The position numbers and the translations under genes were made by a program. DNA of 64,000 nt from assembly GCF_012844305.1 (NCBI RefSeq), contig NZ_JABANE010000002.1, positions 1-64,000 on the forward strand, written 5' to 3'. The notes under the pieces were generated by a model that saw only the letters and a program-made list of their open reading frames with translations, ran no database searches and had not been told where the DNA came from. Below are positions 10,901 through 18,336 of the stretch, one piece after another (within the stretch, counting starts at the first letter, position 1; each line of letters starts with the position of its first letter). The stretch is from Flammeovirga aprica JL-4. GTDB lineage: Bacteria > Bacteroidota > Bacteroidia > Cytophagales > Flammeovirgaceae.

Positions 10901-11163
10901 ATGTTTTGAATGAAAGCTTTTTCCTGATCGAAAATATTAGCTGGAATTTCGTGGGTAATTGGATCCTCCAGCATCAGATGTTCAAACTGCTGACGGGCAA
11001 CAGGATCATCTTTCAATCTTTTAAACTTATGATAAACGGGTTTTTCTCCTGTAATATTAGAGAGGCTATCCTGTCCGTAAGCTGTGCTGCTCAAAAACAA
11101 GAGTGTAGCAATGAGGGTAAGCATTTTCTGGCTGAAAAATGCAATAACAGTAAGTGGTTTCAT
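4978..11163 (-). CDS. Giant T9SS-secreted multidomain protein (BNR/sortilin-like propeller, FN3 repeats)
   Basis: The 2061-residue protein begins with a signal peptide ending near Gln31 (TAYGQDS). Residues about 100-830 form a BNR/sortilin-like beta-propeller region, with repeated Asp-box-like patterns such as SIDGGDSWTKV, STDGGVSWTALS and TKDGGVTWTHVS. Next comes a beta-rich module with a GKYWISVA segment (about 930-1070), then six to seven fibronectin-III-like repeats (about 1110-1730), recognisable from W(E/D)D and YYYKV-type strands. An acidic repeat tract spans about 1748-1877, followed by one more FN3-like unit. The last ~85 residues (VYPNPSNGIF ... GQYIVQF) match the type IX secretion sorting domain. 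An exported adhesin or sugar/protein-binding role is inferred; no catalytic residues were identified. Confidence 0.85.
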   Translation of the reverse strand: MKPLTVIAFFSQKMLTLIATLLFLSSTAYGQDSLSNITGEKPVYHKFKRLKDDPVARQQFEHLMLEDPITHEIPANIFDQEKAFIQNIHFQSAKRASLFSSNTPAPKWLKRGPFNVGGRTRALAIDKTNENIILAGGVAGGLWRSIDGGDSWTKVTDPTDRQSITCIAQDPRPHFSNVWYYGSGEVYGNSASGGGAVYRGNGIYKSTDGGVSWTALSGTTFDPTISGGDFQYTSSIVISDDGGIYVAHQGGISRSLDGGMTWNKVIENTSSIYTEIEKNTTGKLFATLSNHGYFISDDGENWTDITPSQVAAIGLNRTVLSASPSNPDVVYFFAHTPGKGTNSHMLFKYSVSNDTWLDRTANLPAYGGYVGNLSQGSYNQYIEVKPNDENVVFIGSTNLYRSTDGFASTANTTWIGGYAPVNNVSQYANHHPDNHAMVFLPSNSDIVITSHDGGVSKSKNIMADVVNWQFLNNGYYTTQAYAIAIDEDTEGDARIMAGFQDNGKWYTNASATDADWIEEFAGGDGCYVAIVPGEHIRYTSTQYGKILRFKGDDPTKPVDYDGIQPRNASGQLFVHPYILDPNDANVMYYPAKNKLWYNLSLSSINSGYTFNGTTTGWALYDNVSTSGTITAVAASKNPQNIVVVGTGNGNIYRINNARSKSSSVDHISSGKGLPSAFVSCVAVNPKNADHIVVVYSNYQTKSIYQTKDGGVTWTHVSGNLEENEDGSGAGPSVRWAEFHQPKDGEEGLFVGTSVGLYYSPLSSISENTEWMQQGEKEIGDGVVTMIKTREDGLVVVATHSNGIFSAYFGVQSTPPLVKMNIDERTYSLGEVVEAIDLHDVFESQNQNDLVFEVITSDSSVIKTSISNDTLYIATNTATGTSAITLFAYDNTLSSKIQFKAKVENVVPALHSQVNQTGEIYRSQFFTDFNKAVYLADDITVPEGKNWVVSKINAYGRSTGQVVPKMEVFIYEDENGQPSENIVYSSGVVDVSDYDEGILTHVLATPLELTPGKYWISVAAVMSYSKEGSWFWKGTGEQETRGEKFYLIDPGNLFGRGYTDWTDPAEFNAEDTNLAFEVFGSTTGSSSIEELTALNASLLPDENIEVSWESIPHVSGYIIERAEDIEGPYQSVAKVNSNHISWIDKSAKPSGATYYYKVKAFSAEGVAENSPVASATLKNIPNPVENLKVELQNKSRYLSVSWEDNSETEDGFYVEYSLNPEKGFVPLAMVDRNTTTYEFTNNTLGSISYYIRVTAFNGSGRSTPVTSSIFTRLEAPGNVIYEEVTPSSLLFTWEDASALETGFLIEYSTDYGKTFPHSFVTDVDEESFLIEGLTKGFTYYFRIRAINGLLEGKLNSLFQLFVHTMSNSSKPDAVEEININASENAISLAWKDNIENELGFEVLRRKVGEEEYTLSASLEYNDSTFVDLEVEKGEMYEYVIKSYNSLGSSISTSVSAQVPINAPVIMSLEKVESGHQIIWNDLSDREEHYVVYRQEKTMDFEMLAVLDSSVTSYTDSLYQLNTEYTYKVASEKNGFYYDSECKSISTVPPVPVGLTGFALDTATQHTLSLTWDDTKSDEHGYKIFRKSGSDTEPQLIASVNADARAFKDSLLAENTTYTYYIQSYIFEVYSDNLELQATTLERVIPVPSQPYQLDLIYDSLDNTISLSWSDSSEVVKGYEVYRKLKNDTTSSLIASLSPDKFQVVDTDFDKYKDYIYSIAGFNEEGYSPHATINYVGKEMPKSSTEGEDPTTDEEGDTEEDPTTEDEGSTDEEGDTEEDPTTEDEGSTDEEGDTEEDPTTEDEGSTDEEGDTEEDPTTEDGGSTDEEGDTEEDPTTEDEGSTDEEDDTEEDPSTEDEGSTDEEEDNEEDPSTDDEDNTSEEDSVIVKAPSEIEATMLDDYLRISWKDNSLNEEGFHVCYYDSSSHKKVLLGTTEKNTNVFRDRRSFAEGTHVYYLRAFSSTSESEEIKFEYTHESTTVLDNFVTPLEAKVYPNPSNGIFAVDLDENWQNGVEVSVFSTSGRKVYQGRYNSNHIQLNIAHLYAGQYIVQFADGDKSIRKSIIKR
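5540..5921 (-). repeat. 54-bp tandem repeat encoding an 18-residue acidic unit, about 7 copies
   Basis: Inside the giant secreted protein the unit DEEGDTEEDPTTEDEGST repeats about seven times, degenerating toward the C-terminal side (D/E/N swaps, PS for PT). The DNA copies are nearly identical in the middle, so copy-number variation by slippage is expected. The acidic Thr/Ser-rich linker separates the main FN3 block from the final FN3 and sorting domain. Long open frames on both strands here are by-products of the repeat. Confidence 0.9.
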
Positions 11164-11524
11164 GAGTGATAATAAGGTATTGTATTAGGTAGCACCACTC
11201 TTAATAAAATTAGGTCTAAAGAGTGATTTAATAAATAGTACACAAAGCAGAAGCGTTACAGAATTAGCATTTACATCTGCACGGGTACATAGAAATAGAT
11301 ATTATTGAATTAGAAATAGGTTTAACGGGTAAATAATCATTTTTCTCATTAAATTAGGTTTAATTTAAATTAGTAAATATGTGTCTTAAAAGGTAGCCTG
11401 TTAACAATATTACTTCGTAAAACAACATAAAGACTTTATTTCTCCTAACATTGACCAATTGCTAGATCCTAATTTTAATTTTGAGCTTTTACCACAACCC
11501 CTTTTTCTAAGGCTAATGGAGGCT
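11164..11524. other. Intergenic region without recognised features
   Basis: About 360 bp of AT-rich DNA lies upstream of the giant secreted protein. It should hold that gene's promoter, but no convincing TAnnTTTG box, hairpin or repeat shared with the rest of the window was found. Confidence 0.5.
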
Positions 11525-11833
11525 TCAGCTCCTTATCACCTCTTCCATTTTCTGACTGCTATTGCTTTCATGAAAGTTTATTTGATTGCCATCACTATCA
11601 ACTTCTAAAAGAATGGGAAGCAGGCTGGAAACAACAATTGCAGTAACTATTTCTTGAGAGGAATCTTTATAAGCAGTACTAATTTTCAAATCGTTATCAT
11701 ACGCTTTTGTCAGCGTAGTAATCTGACCGACTAAAGATGAATAAGTATTTTTAATAAATTGAATAACTTTAATTTCTCCAACAAAGGCATTGGTAATAAT
11801 AAAGGGCGATAAAATGAGTTTTTTGTTTTTCAT
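11525..11833 (-). CDS. Hypothetical small protein, possibly genuine
   Basis: The 102-residue frame starts MKNKKLILSPF, has a moderately hydrophobic stretch (IVTAIVVSSLLPILL) and a polar C-terminus. No family is recognised. A basic N-terminus and isolated position make it plausible as a small gene, but composition alone cannot exclude chance. The variant terminal-inverted-repeat element at 11858-12018 lies only 24 bp upstream of its start and could have displaced its promoter. Confidence 0.3.
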   Translation of the reverse strand: MKNKKLILSPFIITNAFVGEIKVIQFIKNTYSSLVGQITTLTKAYDNDLKISTAYKDSSQEIVTAIVVSSLLPILLEVDSDGNQINFHESNSSQKMEEVIRS

Positions 11834-11857
11834 GATTGAGAGCGTTAAATGTTTTTT

Positions 11858-12018
11858 AAGCAGTTGTACAATTAAAATCGGAAGTTTTGGATTTTCTTTT
11901 TTAGCCTACTCTTCGTTAGAATATCATCACGTAGCTTCAGCTATGCTCTTCTATTCTGCCTTGATTAGACTAAAAAATAATAATCCAACTTATACCCATT
12001 TTAAATGTGCAACTGCTT
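11858..12018. mobile_element. MITE-like element, 161 bp, variant with different terminal repeats
   Basis: The left end AAGCAGTTGTACAATTAAAA pairs with the right end, which on the other strand reads AAGCAGTTGCACATTTAAAA. The centre (CTACTCTTCGTTAGA ... GCCTTGATTAGA) is homologous to the elements at 15092-15253, 20799-20959 and 23098-23260, but the termini are unrelated to theirs. The following 12019-12433 is AT-rich and holds nothing recognised besides the promoter region of the next gene. Confidence 0.65.
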
Positions 12019-12433
12019 GATACTGTAAATTTCATGAAAAGCCACTCTGAATCAGACAGAAGATTACCAACCTTCTGATTTTAGGTAAATTACCTAAGGC
12101 AGTATATTCTAAATAATGAACTAGAAAAGAGAACTTAAAGTAGTGCTAGTTAAGTTACAAGCTATTCAGTAACTCTTAATAAGTAGCCTATTCATTTGTG
12201 TATGAAAAACACTCAACGGGGCTTATTTATGTTAAGAAAATCAAAACATTGATAATCAAACACCTTTAAACTTAAAAAATACTTAAAACAAAAAACCTAG
12301 TGATAAATATTCTTTTTTTTAGGAAAATAAATCAGTAAACCATATGTTTGTGCTTAATAGAGCTGGAAATGTTACTATAGTTTATTCATTTTTTGTGTGA
12401 TATTTTTTTATTGAAATCACCCGTTAGTTTATT

Positions 12434-13114
12434 ATGAAATTAAATTTTAAGACTACCATCATAATAATTAACACTATTGCCCTGGGTATTTTTTTGAGTA
12501 AGTCAAACAAGTTCTTATCGTCTATGACAGACACAGGAAAAGATAGTGTTATCATTCATGCACCAAAAGAATGTTATCTTCCTATTGATGACACTCCGAA
12601 AATTGGTTCTGACTCAGCACAAGTAAAAATTACGCTGTTCGTTGACTACGAATGTCCTTACTGTTCCAATCTGATTCACGACGTCTATAATGATTTGTCC
12701 AAAACCTATATCAAGACGGGCAAAGTGCAGTTAATTTTTAGAGATTACCCGTTATCCTTTCATGAAAACGCTTTCAAATTATCCTTGTATGCACACTCTG
12801 CTTACAAAAAAGGTGAATTTGAGCTTTTCAACAAGGCGGTATGGGAGCTTAAAATGGGTGATTTTGAAGATTTAAAACAATGGAACGATAAGAATTTATC
12901 TGTAGATGAACTGAAGCAATTTTCTGATTTAATCCATGAAAATAAAAAGCTTGGGCGCGCTGCGGGTATTACAGGCACTCCTTCTATCGTTATTAACAAT
13001 CTTCTTTTTGAAAAAGAAAACACTAAGGAAAAACTATTTGAAAGCATTGACAATGCTCTCTCAAATAATTATTCAATACAATCTAAACATAATTTATGTA
13101 ATGAAAGCATTTAG
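12434..13114 (+). CDS. DsbA-family thiol:disulfide oxidoreductase
   Basis: The 226-residue protein has an N-terminal hydrophobic segment (IIIINTIALGIFL), so it is likely membrane-anchored or secreted. A thioredoxin-like DsbA/Thioredoxin_4 domain carries the active site CPYC (in VDYECPYCSNLI, about residue 75) and the cis-Pro loop GITGTPSIVI. Oxidation or isomerisation of periplasmic cysteines is the expected activity. Its stop overlaps the start of a cysteine-rich lipoprotein gene by 14 bp, suggesting translational coupling and a possible enzyme-substrate relationship (inference). Confidence 0.85.
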   Translation: MKLNFKTTIIIINTIALGIFLSKSNKFLSSMTDTGKDSVIIHAPKECYLPIDDTPKIGSDSAQVKITLFVDYECPYCSNLIHDVYNDLSKTYIKTGKVQLIFRDYPLSFHENAFKLSLYAHSAYKKGEFELFNKAVWELKMGDFEDLKQWNDKNLSVDELKQFSDLIHENKKLGRAAGITGTPSIVINNLLFEKENTKEKLFESIDNALSNNYSIQSKHNLCNESI

Positions 13115-13670
13115 ATCTGGTAACCTAATCAATGGACTGCTTATTATAGCCTCTTCCCTATTTATTTACTCTTGCTCTTTATTGGAAGAAGAAGACAGTG
13201 GGCCTTCTATGGTTTTTGACCTTTGCACTGAAATCGACATTAACAGAACAACAAATACGGGAACAGTAGATGCTGTTTGTATGAGTCGCAACTCGGATGA
13301 TACTCCTGGGCGCTGGTGTGCTTCCAAAGATTTCAAAGGCAGTTACTCAAACAATGACCGATGCCAAGAAGACAGAGAGTATTTTATTGACTATGTAATT
13401 AAAAATGGTGGTGATGCACCTTCATCTCTTCCAAACGGACCTGATGTTGGTAATGATTCCGGTTCTGATGGTGGAAGTGGCAGTACTTACGACTGGTCGT
13501 ATACTTGTAGTCATGGAGGTGGCGGTACCGTACCTATCACTGACAATAAATGCCAAGATAAACAAAAGGCATTTGCACAAGCATATGGTTGTAATGACTA
13601 CTCTAAATTCTCAAAAGTGTGTAGAGAGTTTTATGGTTGTATAGGTGCAGATACTTCTGGATGTCCTTAA
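13101..13670 (+). CDS. Cysteine-rich lipoprotein
   Basis: The start is ATG at 13101 (MKAFRSGNL), overlapping the DsbA-like gene's stop; a longer upstream frame lies inside that gene and is rejected. The 189-residue product has a lipobox ending IYSC and then ten further cysteines spread through the mature part (for example DLCTE, RWCASK, DRCQED, YTCSHG, YGCNDY, KVCREF). The middle is a Gly/Ser/Asp-rich linker. No family is recognised. The even number of mature cysteines and the coupled DsbA-like gene suggest multiple disulfides. Confidence 0.75.
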   Translation: MKAFRSGNLINGLLIIASSLFIYSCSLLEEEDSGPSMVFDLCTEIDINRTTNTGTVDAVCMSRNSDDTPGRWCASKDFKGSYSNNDRCQEDREYFIDYVIKNGGDAPSSLPNGPDVGNDSGSDGGSGSTYDWSYTCSHGGGGTVPITDNKCQDKQKAFAQAYGCNDYSKFSKVCREFYGCIGADTSGCP

Positions 13671-13702
13671 TATAAGTACTAAGACAAAAGAGGTCTTTTT
13701 CT

Positions 13703-13895
13703 GATGAAGAATTAAGAATGTAGAAAAAGTGGTTTTTGTTGTGGTTCAGTGGACATTGGTTCATATTCATTTTTGGTTGAATGTCCATGTAGGGATGTTG
13801 CATTGCAACGTCCACCGAACCACCGTAAAAACCACTTTACAAAACACAACACAAACCATCACATTCTTCATTCTACATCCTTAATTCTTCATTCA
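13703..13895. repeat. Composite palindromic element flanked by heptad repeats
   Basis: Outer arms contain GAATTAAGAATGTAGAA on the left and ATTCTTCATTCTACAT plus TTAATTCTTCATTC on the right, forming inverted copies. Inside lie GTGGTTC...GAACCAC arms around the palindromic core GATGTTGCATTGCAACGTCC. The same plan recurs at 19527-19683, 23281-23675 and 47239-47346. A solo terminal repeat of the 160 bp MITE family (TAAGTACTAAGACAAAAG) sits just upstream at 13674. Confidence 0.65.
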
Positions 13896-13898
13896 AAA

Positions 13899-13937
13899 AA
13901 AATCCCTGAAAAGACACATACTCTCTTCAGGGATTTT
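13899..13937. terminator. Bidirectional Rho-independent terminator
   Basis: Perfect 12-bp arms AAAATCCCTGAA (13899-13910) and TTCAGGGATTTT (13926-13937) flank a 15 nt loop, with an A-run on the left and a T-rich right side. It lies between the convergent Cys-rich lipoprotein gene and the TlpA-like gene and can serve both. Confidence 0.85.
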
Positions 13938-13972
13938 CTATTTCTAAACAAATCGAATGACTTGCTCTTTTC

Positions 13973-15070
13973 TTATTTTCCTAAAAGTTCTTCCAGCTTT
14001 TTCTCTAATGCATCACCTCTAAGATTTTTGGCGATGATCTTACCTTCTTGATCTAAAAGTAAAGTAAATGGAATACCTTCAACACCGTATTGTTTTGCCA
14101 CTTCACCGTCAGCATCCAATACTTGCGTCCATGAGATATGATCTTGTGCAATAGCTCCTTTCCAAGCTTCAGCGTCTCTGTCAATTGACACGCCATATAC
14201 TTCAAATCCTTTGTCTTTGTATTTAGTATATGCTTTTAAAACATTTGGATTTTCCATACGGCAAGGTCTGCACCATGACGCCCAGAAATCGATCATTACA
14301 TACTTTCCTCTGAAAGATTCTAATGCGATGGTTTCTCCTTGAGGACTTGGCAAAGTGATAGGCATTGCTTCCGCACCTACCATTGTAGATTTTAAAGCAT
14401 TATAGCTTTTTGCAACTTCCATTACCAAGCTATCCTGAGGGAAATTCGTTTCCAATTTCTGGATTGTCTCAGAGATCACATCAAAACTTCCTTCTTTATC
14501 TTGAATAAAGTTTAAAGCTACCAAAGTAACATAAGCTCCATCCAATTTTTTAAGCATCGCTTTTACTGCTCCTTTTTGCTCGTCTTGAAGTTTTTTGAAT
14601 TTCTCTAAAACGGCCGCCTGATTTTCAGAAGTAGCATATTCTTGTTGCAGTTCATTTCCTTTTTCAGTGAATGAATCATACATGTCCTTCAACTCATTCA
14701 GCTGATCGTTTTCCTTAGAACCCGTCACTTTAAAGAATTCTCCGTTGTTTTCAACTTTCAAATCCTTCGTTTCAAGTACTAACAATTCTTCTGCTTGATT
14801 ACCTATATTTAATGTATATAACCCAATTTTAGGAACAGTATATTCTAAAGTAAAAGCACCTTTTGCATTTGTTGTTGCCTCGGCCACATTTTTCTTACCC
14901 CCTACACCTTGTATAGTGTAAAGTATAATTTGCGTGCCTTCTTTTTGACCATCAAGAGTACCAGATATTTTTACTTTTGCAGGATATGTCCCGTTATTTT
15001 CAGTGGATCCACCGCAGCTTACTACAATAAAAGCAAGTAGTAGGAAAAAAATGTTGTGTAATGTTTTCAC
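13973..15070 (-). CDS. TlpA/ResA-like thiol-disulfide oxidoreductase lipoprotein with DUF4369
   Basis: The 365-residue protein has a lipobox signal (FIVVSCGG). An N-terminal DUF4369-like beta domain (about 30-130) is followed by a helical linker and a C-terminal thioredoxin-like AhpC/TSA-Redoxin domain (about 225-365). The active site is WCRPC in FWASWCRPCRMENP, and the cis-Pro loop reads VEGIPFTLLLD. It is predicted to act as a periplasmic reductase on extracytoplasmic thiols. A shortened paralogue lies upstream at 15393-16070, with a 162 bp MITE between them. Confidence 0.88.
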   Translation of the reverse strand: MKTLHNIFFLLLAFIVVSCGGSTENNGTYPAKVKISGTLDGQKEGTQIILYTIQGVGGKKNVAEATTNAKGAFTLEYTVPKIGLYTLNIGNQAEELLVLETKDLKVENNGEFFKVTGSKENDQLNELKDMYDSFTEKGNELQQEYATSENQAAVLEKFKKLQDEQKGAVKAMLKKLDGAYVTLVALNFIQDKEGSFDVISETIQKLETNFPQDSLVMEVAKSYNALKSTMVGAEAMPITLPSPQGETIALESFRGKYVMIDFWASWCRPCRMENPNVLKAYTKYKDKGFEVYGVSIDRDAEAWKGAIAQDHISWTQVLDADGEVAKQYGVEGIPFTLLLDQEGKIIAKNLRGDALEKKLEELLGK

Positions 15071-15091
15071 AATTATACGTTTACTTATTGC

Positions 15092-15253
15092 TAAGTACTA
15101 GGACAGAAGAAACAGGGGAATTTTAGGTTAATATTTTTTATTCTAATCGAGGAAGATTTGCAGAGCATAGCCTTAGTTACGCGATAAAAATCTAACAAAG
15201 AGTAGGATAAAAAAGATAAGATAAAACATCCATTTACTTTTGTTCTGGTACCT
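15092..15253. mobile_element. MITE-like element, 162 bp, inverted orientation
   Basis: Ends are TAAGTACTAGGACAGAAGAA on the left and TTTACTTTTGTTCTGGTACC on the right, an inverted pair. The interior is the reverse complement of the elements at 20799-20959 and 23098-23260. It sits 22 bp upstream of the TlpA-like gene's start, so it probably lies in or replaces that gene's promoter. The rest of 15071-15392 shows nothing else. Confidence 0.8.
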
Positions 15254-15392
15254 TTATTCTTAATACTGTAACAATAATGTATTATTTCCTCCTAAAACCA
15301 TAACAAAAGACTTAAAAAGATTTAAAAATCATTCTTTTTGCCTTTTAGGACATTACTTTCTTCCAAACAGACCTGAAAACAATGGATGTGGA

Positions 15393-16070
15393 CTAGAGTT
15401 CTTCTATGATAAAGTCCTTCGACATCTCAACCACTACGCTATCATCAGGGAAATTATCCTGCACTTTCTCCGTAGCTTCAGATAGCATTTGTGAGGTGTT
15501 AGCGAAGACCTCTGGGTTGGCTTTTGCCCTATCCAAAATCCACATTGTACAATAACTGCCATCCATATCTTCTAATAAAGACGGTAAAGCCAAAGCAAAA
15601 ACAAACAGGTTATTTTCATTTTCCACTTTTTTGATCTCCTGCCCTTCCAATGCTTTTTTCTCACGCGTTCCTTTTAAATTACACAAATCAAATATGATTC
15701 TCGATCTGTTCATAAGTTCATTTTCTTCAGAACCCGACACGATTAAAAATTGGAAATCCTTGTCTTTTCCAAAGCCTTCCACAATAAGATCTTTGTCTTC
15801 AAGAACAATATCAAAAGGTCTGCTGTCTCCAATAGTTAAAGAATAAATACCGATTTTAGGCACGGCATATTGAAGATCAAAAAATCCATTTGCATCTACT
15901 ACGGTTTCGGCAACTTGCTGTCCTCCAAAATAATCAGTGAGTGTTACTTTTGTGCCCTCGGTGATGTCTTGCGTTGTGCCGGAGATAGATACGTTGGCAG
16001 GATAGTTACTGCAACTTGTGGCAAAAAGAGTAAATAGGAGGATCGAAAGTTTGATAATAGTTTTCATCAT
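15393..16070 (-). CDS. DUF4369-type lipoprotein lacking the thioredoxin domain (shortened TlpA-like paralogue)
   Basis: The 225-residue protein aligns by eye with the first ~225 residues of the TlpA-like neighbour. Both have the lipobox (FATSCSN here), an NVSISGT/KVKISGT strand, the VPKIGxYxLxIG motif, SGSEENELMN versus TGSKENDQLN, and the NFPxDSxVxEM segment. It ends where the neighbour's linker to the thioredoxin domain begins, so no redox site remains. It may be a truncated duplicate or a genuine non-catalytic partner. Either Met1 or Met2 can be the start. Tandem duplication is inferred. Confidence 0.75.
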   Translation of the reverse strand: MMKTIIKLSILLFTLFATSCSNYPANVSISGTTQDITEGTKVTLTDYFGGQQVAETVVDANGFFDLQYAVPKIGIYSLTIGDSRPFDIVLEDKDLIVEGFGKDKDFQFLIVSGSEENELMNRSRIIFDLCNLKGTREKKALEGQEIKKVENENNLFVFALALPSLLEDMDGSYCTMWILDRAKANPEVFANTSQMLSEATEKVQDNFPDDSVVVEMSKDFIIEEL

Positions 16071-16175
16071 TTAGTTTACTTTTAAAAGGCTTCTAATAAC
16101 CAAGGTGAGGATTTTCTATAAAAACTCAAACTAGTTCAAGTTTTAAGCTGAAAGCGTCAAAGTCAGTAGACTCTT

Positions 16176-16563
16176 AGTACACTGTAAACGAAGTTATTGT
16201 CAACTTTCAATCAATTTTTCTGCAAGCTTTTTATGTTCTACTTCCAAAGCAACCTTCTTCTTCATTTTTGTCTTAAAACAAAAACGAAGCAAAAAAGTCA
16301 AGGCTTTGAAGTCAAAAGCTAAATTCCATTTCTCTCGCCTAAATAATTTTAAACTCGCTGTGGTCAAACAGCAAAATCATTTTTAACGGCTCAATACATG
16401 AAATTCTTAACGCTTTTCCCTTCAAGGCCAAGGGAGCACTAACAAACTAAAAATGGTAGAAACCCCTCTGGCGCGAATGTTAAGCATAAGCGTCATTCGT
16501 GTCCTACAGATCATCAGAAATCTCCTGATTTCTAATTGCGATAATTTAGTTTACAATGTACTT
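16176..16563. mobile_element. MITE-like element, ~390 bp, copy 3
   Basis: Terminal inverted repeats are AGTACACTGTAAACGAAGTT on the left and, read on the opposite strand from 16563, AAGTACATTGTAAACTAAAT. The interior matches 4523-4925 throughout, including the CGAATG/CATTCG hairpin near 16475 and the AAATCTCCTGATTT palindrome. Just downstream (16560-16645) lies DNA rich in AGTACT motifs and one end resembling the 160 bp family (TTTACTTTTGACTTTGTACTTA). Confidence 0.75.
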
Positions 16564-16676
16564 AGTACTGTATAGTTTAAGTTAGTTTAGTACTAAGTAG
16601 AAATTCAAAATTAACTATGATTTACTTTTGACTTTGTACTTATGGTTTTTAGAATGCCATTAATTATTTATTAAAA

Positions 16677-16713
16677 AAAAGCACCTTGTTTTATAGATCA
16701 ACAAGGTGCTTTC
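16677..16713 (-). terminator. Rho-independent terminator of gatB
   Basis: Arms GCACCTTGTT (16681-16690) and AACAAGGTGC (16700-16709) flank a 9 nt loop. The A8 run on the left becomes a T-run on the minus strand after the hairpin. It lies 24 bp beyond the gatB stop. Confidence 0.85.
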
Positions 16714-16736
16714 TATACTGCAATATACGCAGTTAT

Positions 16737-18194
16737 TTATTTTTCTAATGCTTCTCTGAGCAATTGATTTGTCTTTTGAGGATCTGCCTTACCTTTGGCC
16801 ATTTTCATTACTTCACCCATGAAAAGACCTAAAAGGTTTTTCTTTCCTTTCTTGTAAGCCTTTGCTTTATCTGGGAATTTAGCGATCGCTTGCTCCACTA
16901 ATGGCAACAAGAAGTCATCACCACTGTCTTGAATCAAGTCTAACTCTTTGGCTACTTCTTCCGGATTGCTTCCTTCACGTTCAGCTACTGCTTTCAGTAA
17001 TTGCTGAGTAGCGGCTGCATGACTGACTTTTTTATCATCTACCAAACCAATAATTTCAGCTACTTGAGCCGGTTGAACTGAAAGGTCAGCATAAGAAGTA
17101 CCGCTTTCGTTGACCATTGATTTCAATGGACCGTTCATCCAGTTTGCAGCTGATTTGAAGTTCTTTGTAGCACCGCATAAAGCTTCAAAATAAGCGGCTG
17201 TTTCTCTTGTTTCCGTCAACTGATAAGCATCTGCTTCTGAAAGCTTGAATTCTGAGATAAATTTCTCTACCAACTCATACGGCAAGCTTGGCATCTCTTG
17301 CTTGATTTTCTCTACCCACTCAGGTTTTACAATCATAGGAGGTAAATCAGGACAAGGGAAATATCTATAGTCATTTAATGTTTCTTTGGTTCTCATCCCG
17401 TAGGTTTTTCCCGTTTCAACATTAAACGTTCTTGTTTCAGAAATGATCTCCTCTCCTTTCTCAATCATGACAATCTGACGTTGCATTTCATAGTCGATGG
17501 CTCTTTGGATATTACGCATAGAGTTCATGTTCTTGATCTCACATTTCTGCCCTAGCTTCGTATCGCCTTTCAAACGAACAGAAACGTTGGCATCACAACG
17601 TAATGAACCTTCTTCCATATTACCGTCAGATACTTCTAAGTAACGGACAATTTTACGGATTTCTCCTACAAATGCCGCCGCTGTAGCAGAATCATGAATA
17701 CAAGGTTCTGTCACGATCTCCATCAATGGCACTCCTGCTCTGTTCAAGTCCACCAAAGTATCTGGAGAACCTTCTAAGTGTGTTGACTTACCTGCATCTT
17801 CTTCCATGTGAATACGGTTCAGAATCACCGTACTTTTTTCACCTGCTTTAGTGACTACATCCACGTGTCCACCGATACAGATAGGTGTTTTATCTTGAGT
17901 TGTTTGATATCCTTTTGGTAAATCCGGATAGAAATAATTTTTTCTATCGAAGAATTGATATTCTGAAATTTTACAATGACAAGCCAATCCCATTTTAATA
18001 GAATACTCTACTACAGATTTATTCACTTTGGGTAATGTACCAGGCAAAGCGAGTGTGATTGCACTGACATTAACATTAGGATCCTGACCGTAGGTCGTAG
18101 GGTCTGAAGCAAAAATTTTACTTTTAGTCTGTAATTGTGAATGAACTTCCAATCCTACTACAAGTTCATATTTATCAAAAATTGCCTTATCCAT
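16737..18194 (-). CDS. gatB: Aspartyl/glutamyl-tRNA(Asn/Gln) amidotransferase subunit B
   Basis: The 485-residue protein is full length for GatB. The N-terminal catalytic region includes ELVVGLEVHSQLQTKSKIF and the YFYPDLPKGYQ segment, followed by a helical linker and a C-terminal YqeY-like tail (about 340-485). In the GatCAB complex it helps convert Glu-tRNA(Gln) or Asp-tRNA(Asn) to the amidated forms. GatA and GatC are not in this window, as is common when the subunits are unlinked. It is monocistronic with its own terminator. Confidence 0.95.
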   Translation of the reverse strand: MDKAIFDKYELVVGLEVHSQLQTKSKIFASDPTTYGQDPNVNVSAITLALPGTLPKVNKSVVEYSIKMGLACHCKISEYQFFDRKNYFYPDLPKGYQTTQDKTPICIGGHVDVVTKAGEKSTVILNRIHMEEDAGKSTHLEGSPDTLVDLNRAGVPLMEIVTEPCIHDSATAAAFVGEIRKIVRYLEVSDGNMEEGSLRCDANVSVRLKGDTKLGQKCEIKNMNSMRNIQRAIDYEMQRQIVMIEKGEEIISETRTFNVETGKTYGMRTKETLNDYRYFPCPDLPPMIVKPEWVEKIKQEMPSLPYELVEKFISEFKLSEADAYQLTETRETAAYFEALCGATKNFKSAANWMNGPLKSMVNESGTSYADLSVQPAQVAEIIGLVDDKKVSHAAATQQLLKAVAEREGSNPEEVAKELDLIQDSGDDFLLPLVEQAIAKFPDKAKAYKKGKKNLLGLFMGEVMKMAKGKADPQKTNQLLREALEK

Positions 18195-18336
18195 ATGCTA
18201 TGTGTTTATTTCAAAGCGTTGGTAGTCAGTGTAGAGCAGTTTTTAAAAAAGTAAAAGGGAAAATACACCTTGTTCATCTGCTGTTTAGTTCCTACACTTT
18301 CAATTGTGCTTGATTGTTACTTTTAAAATTTCACAA

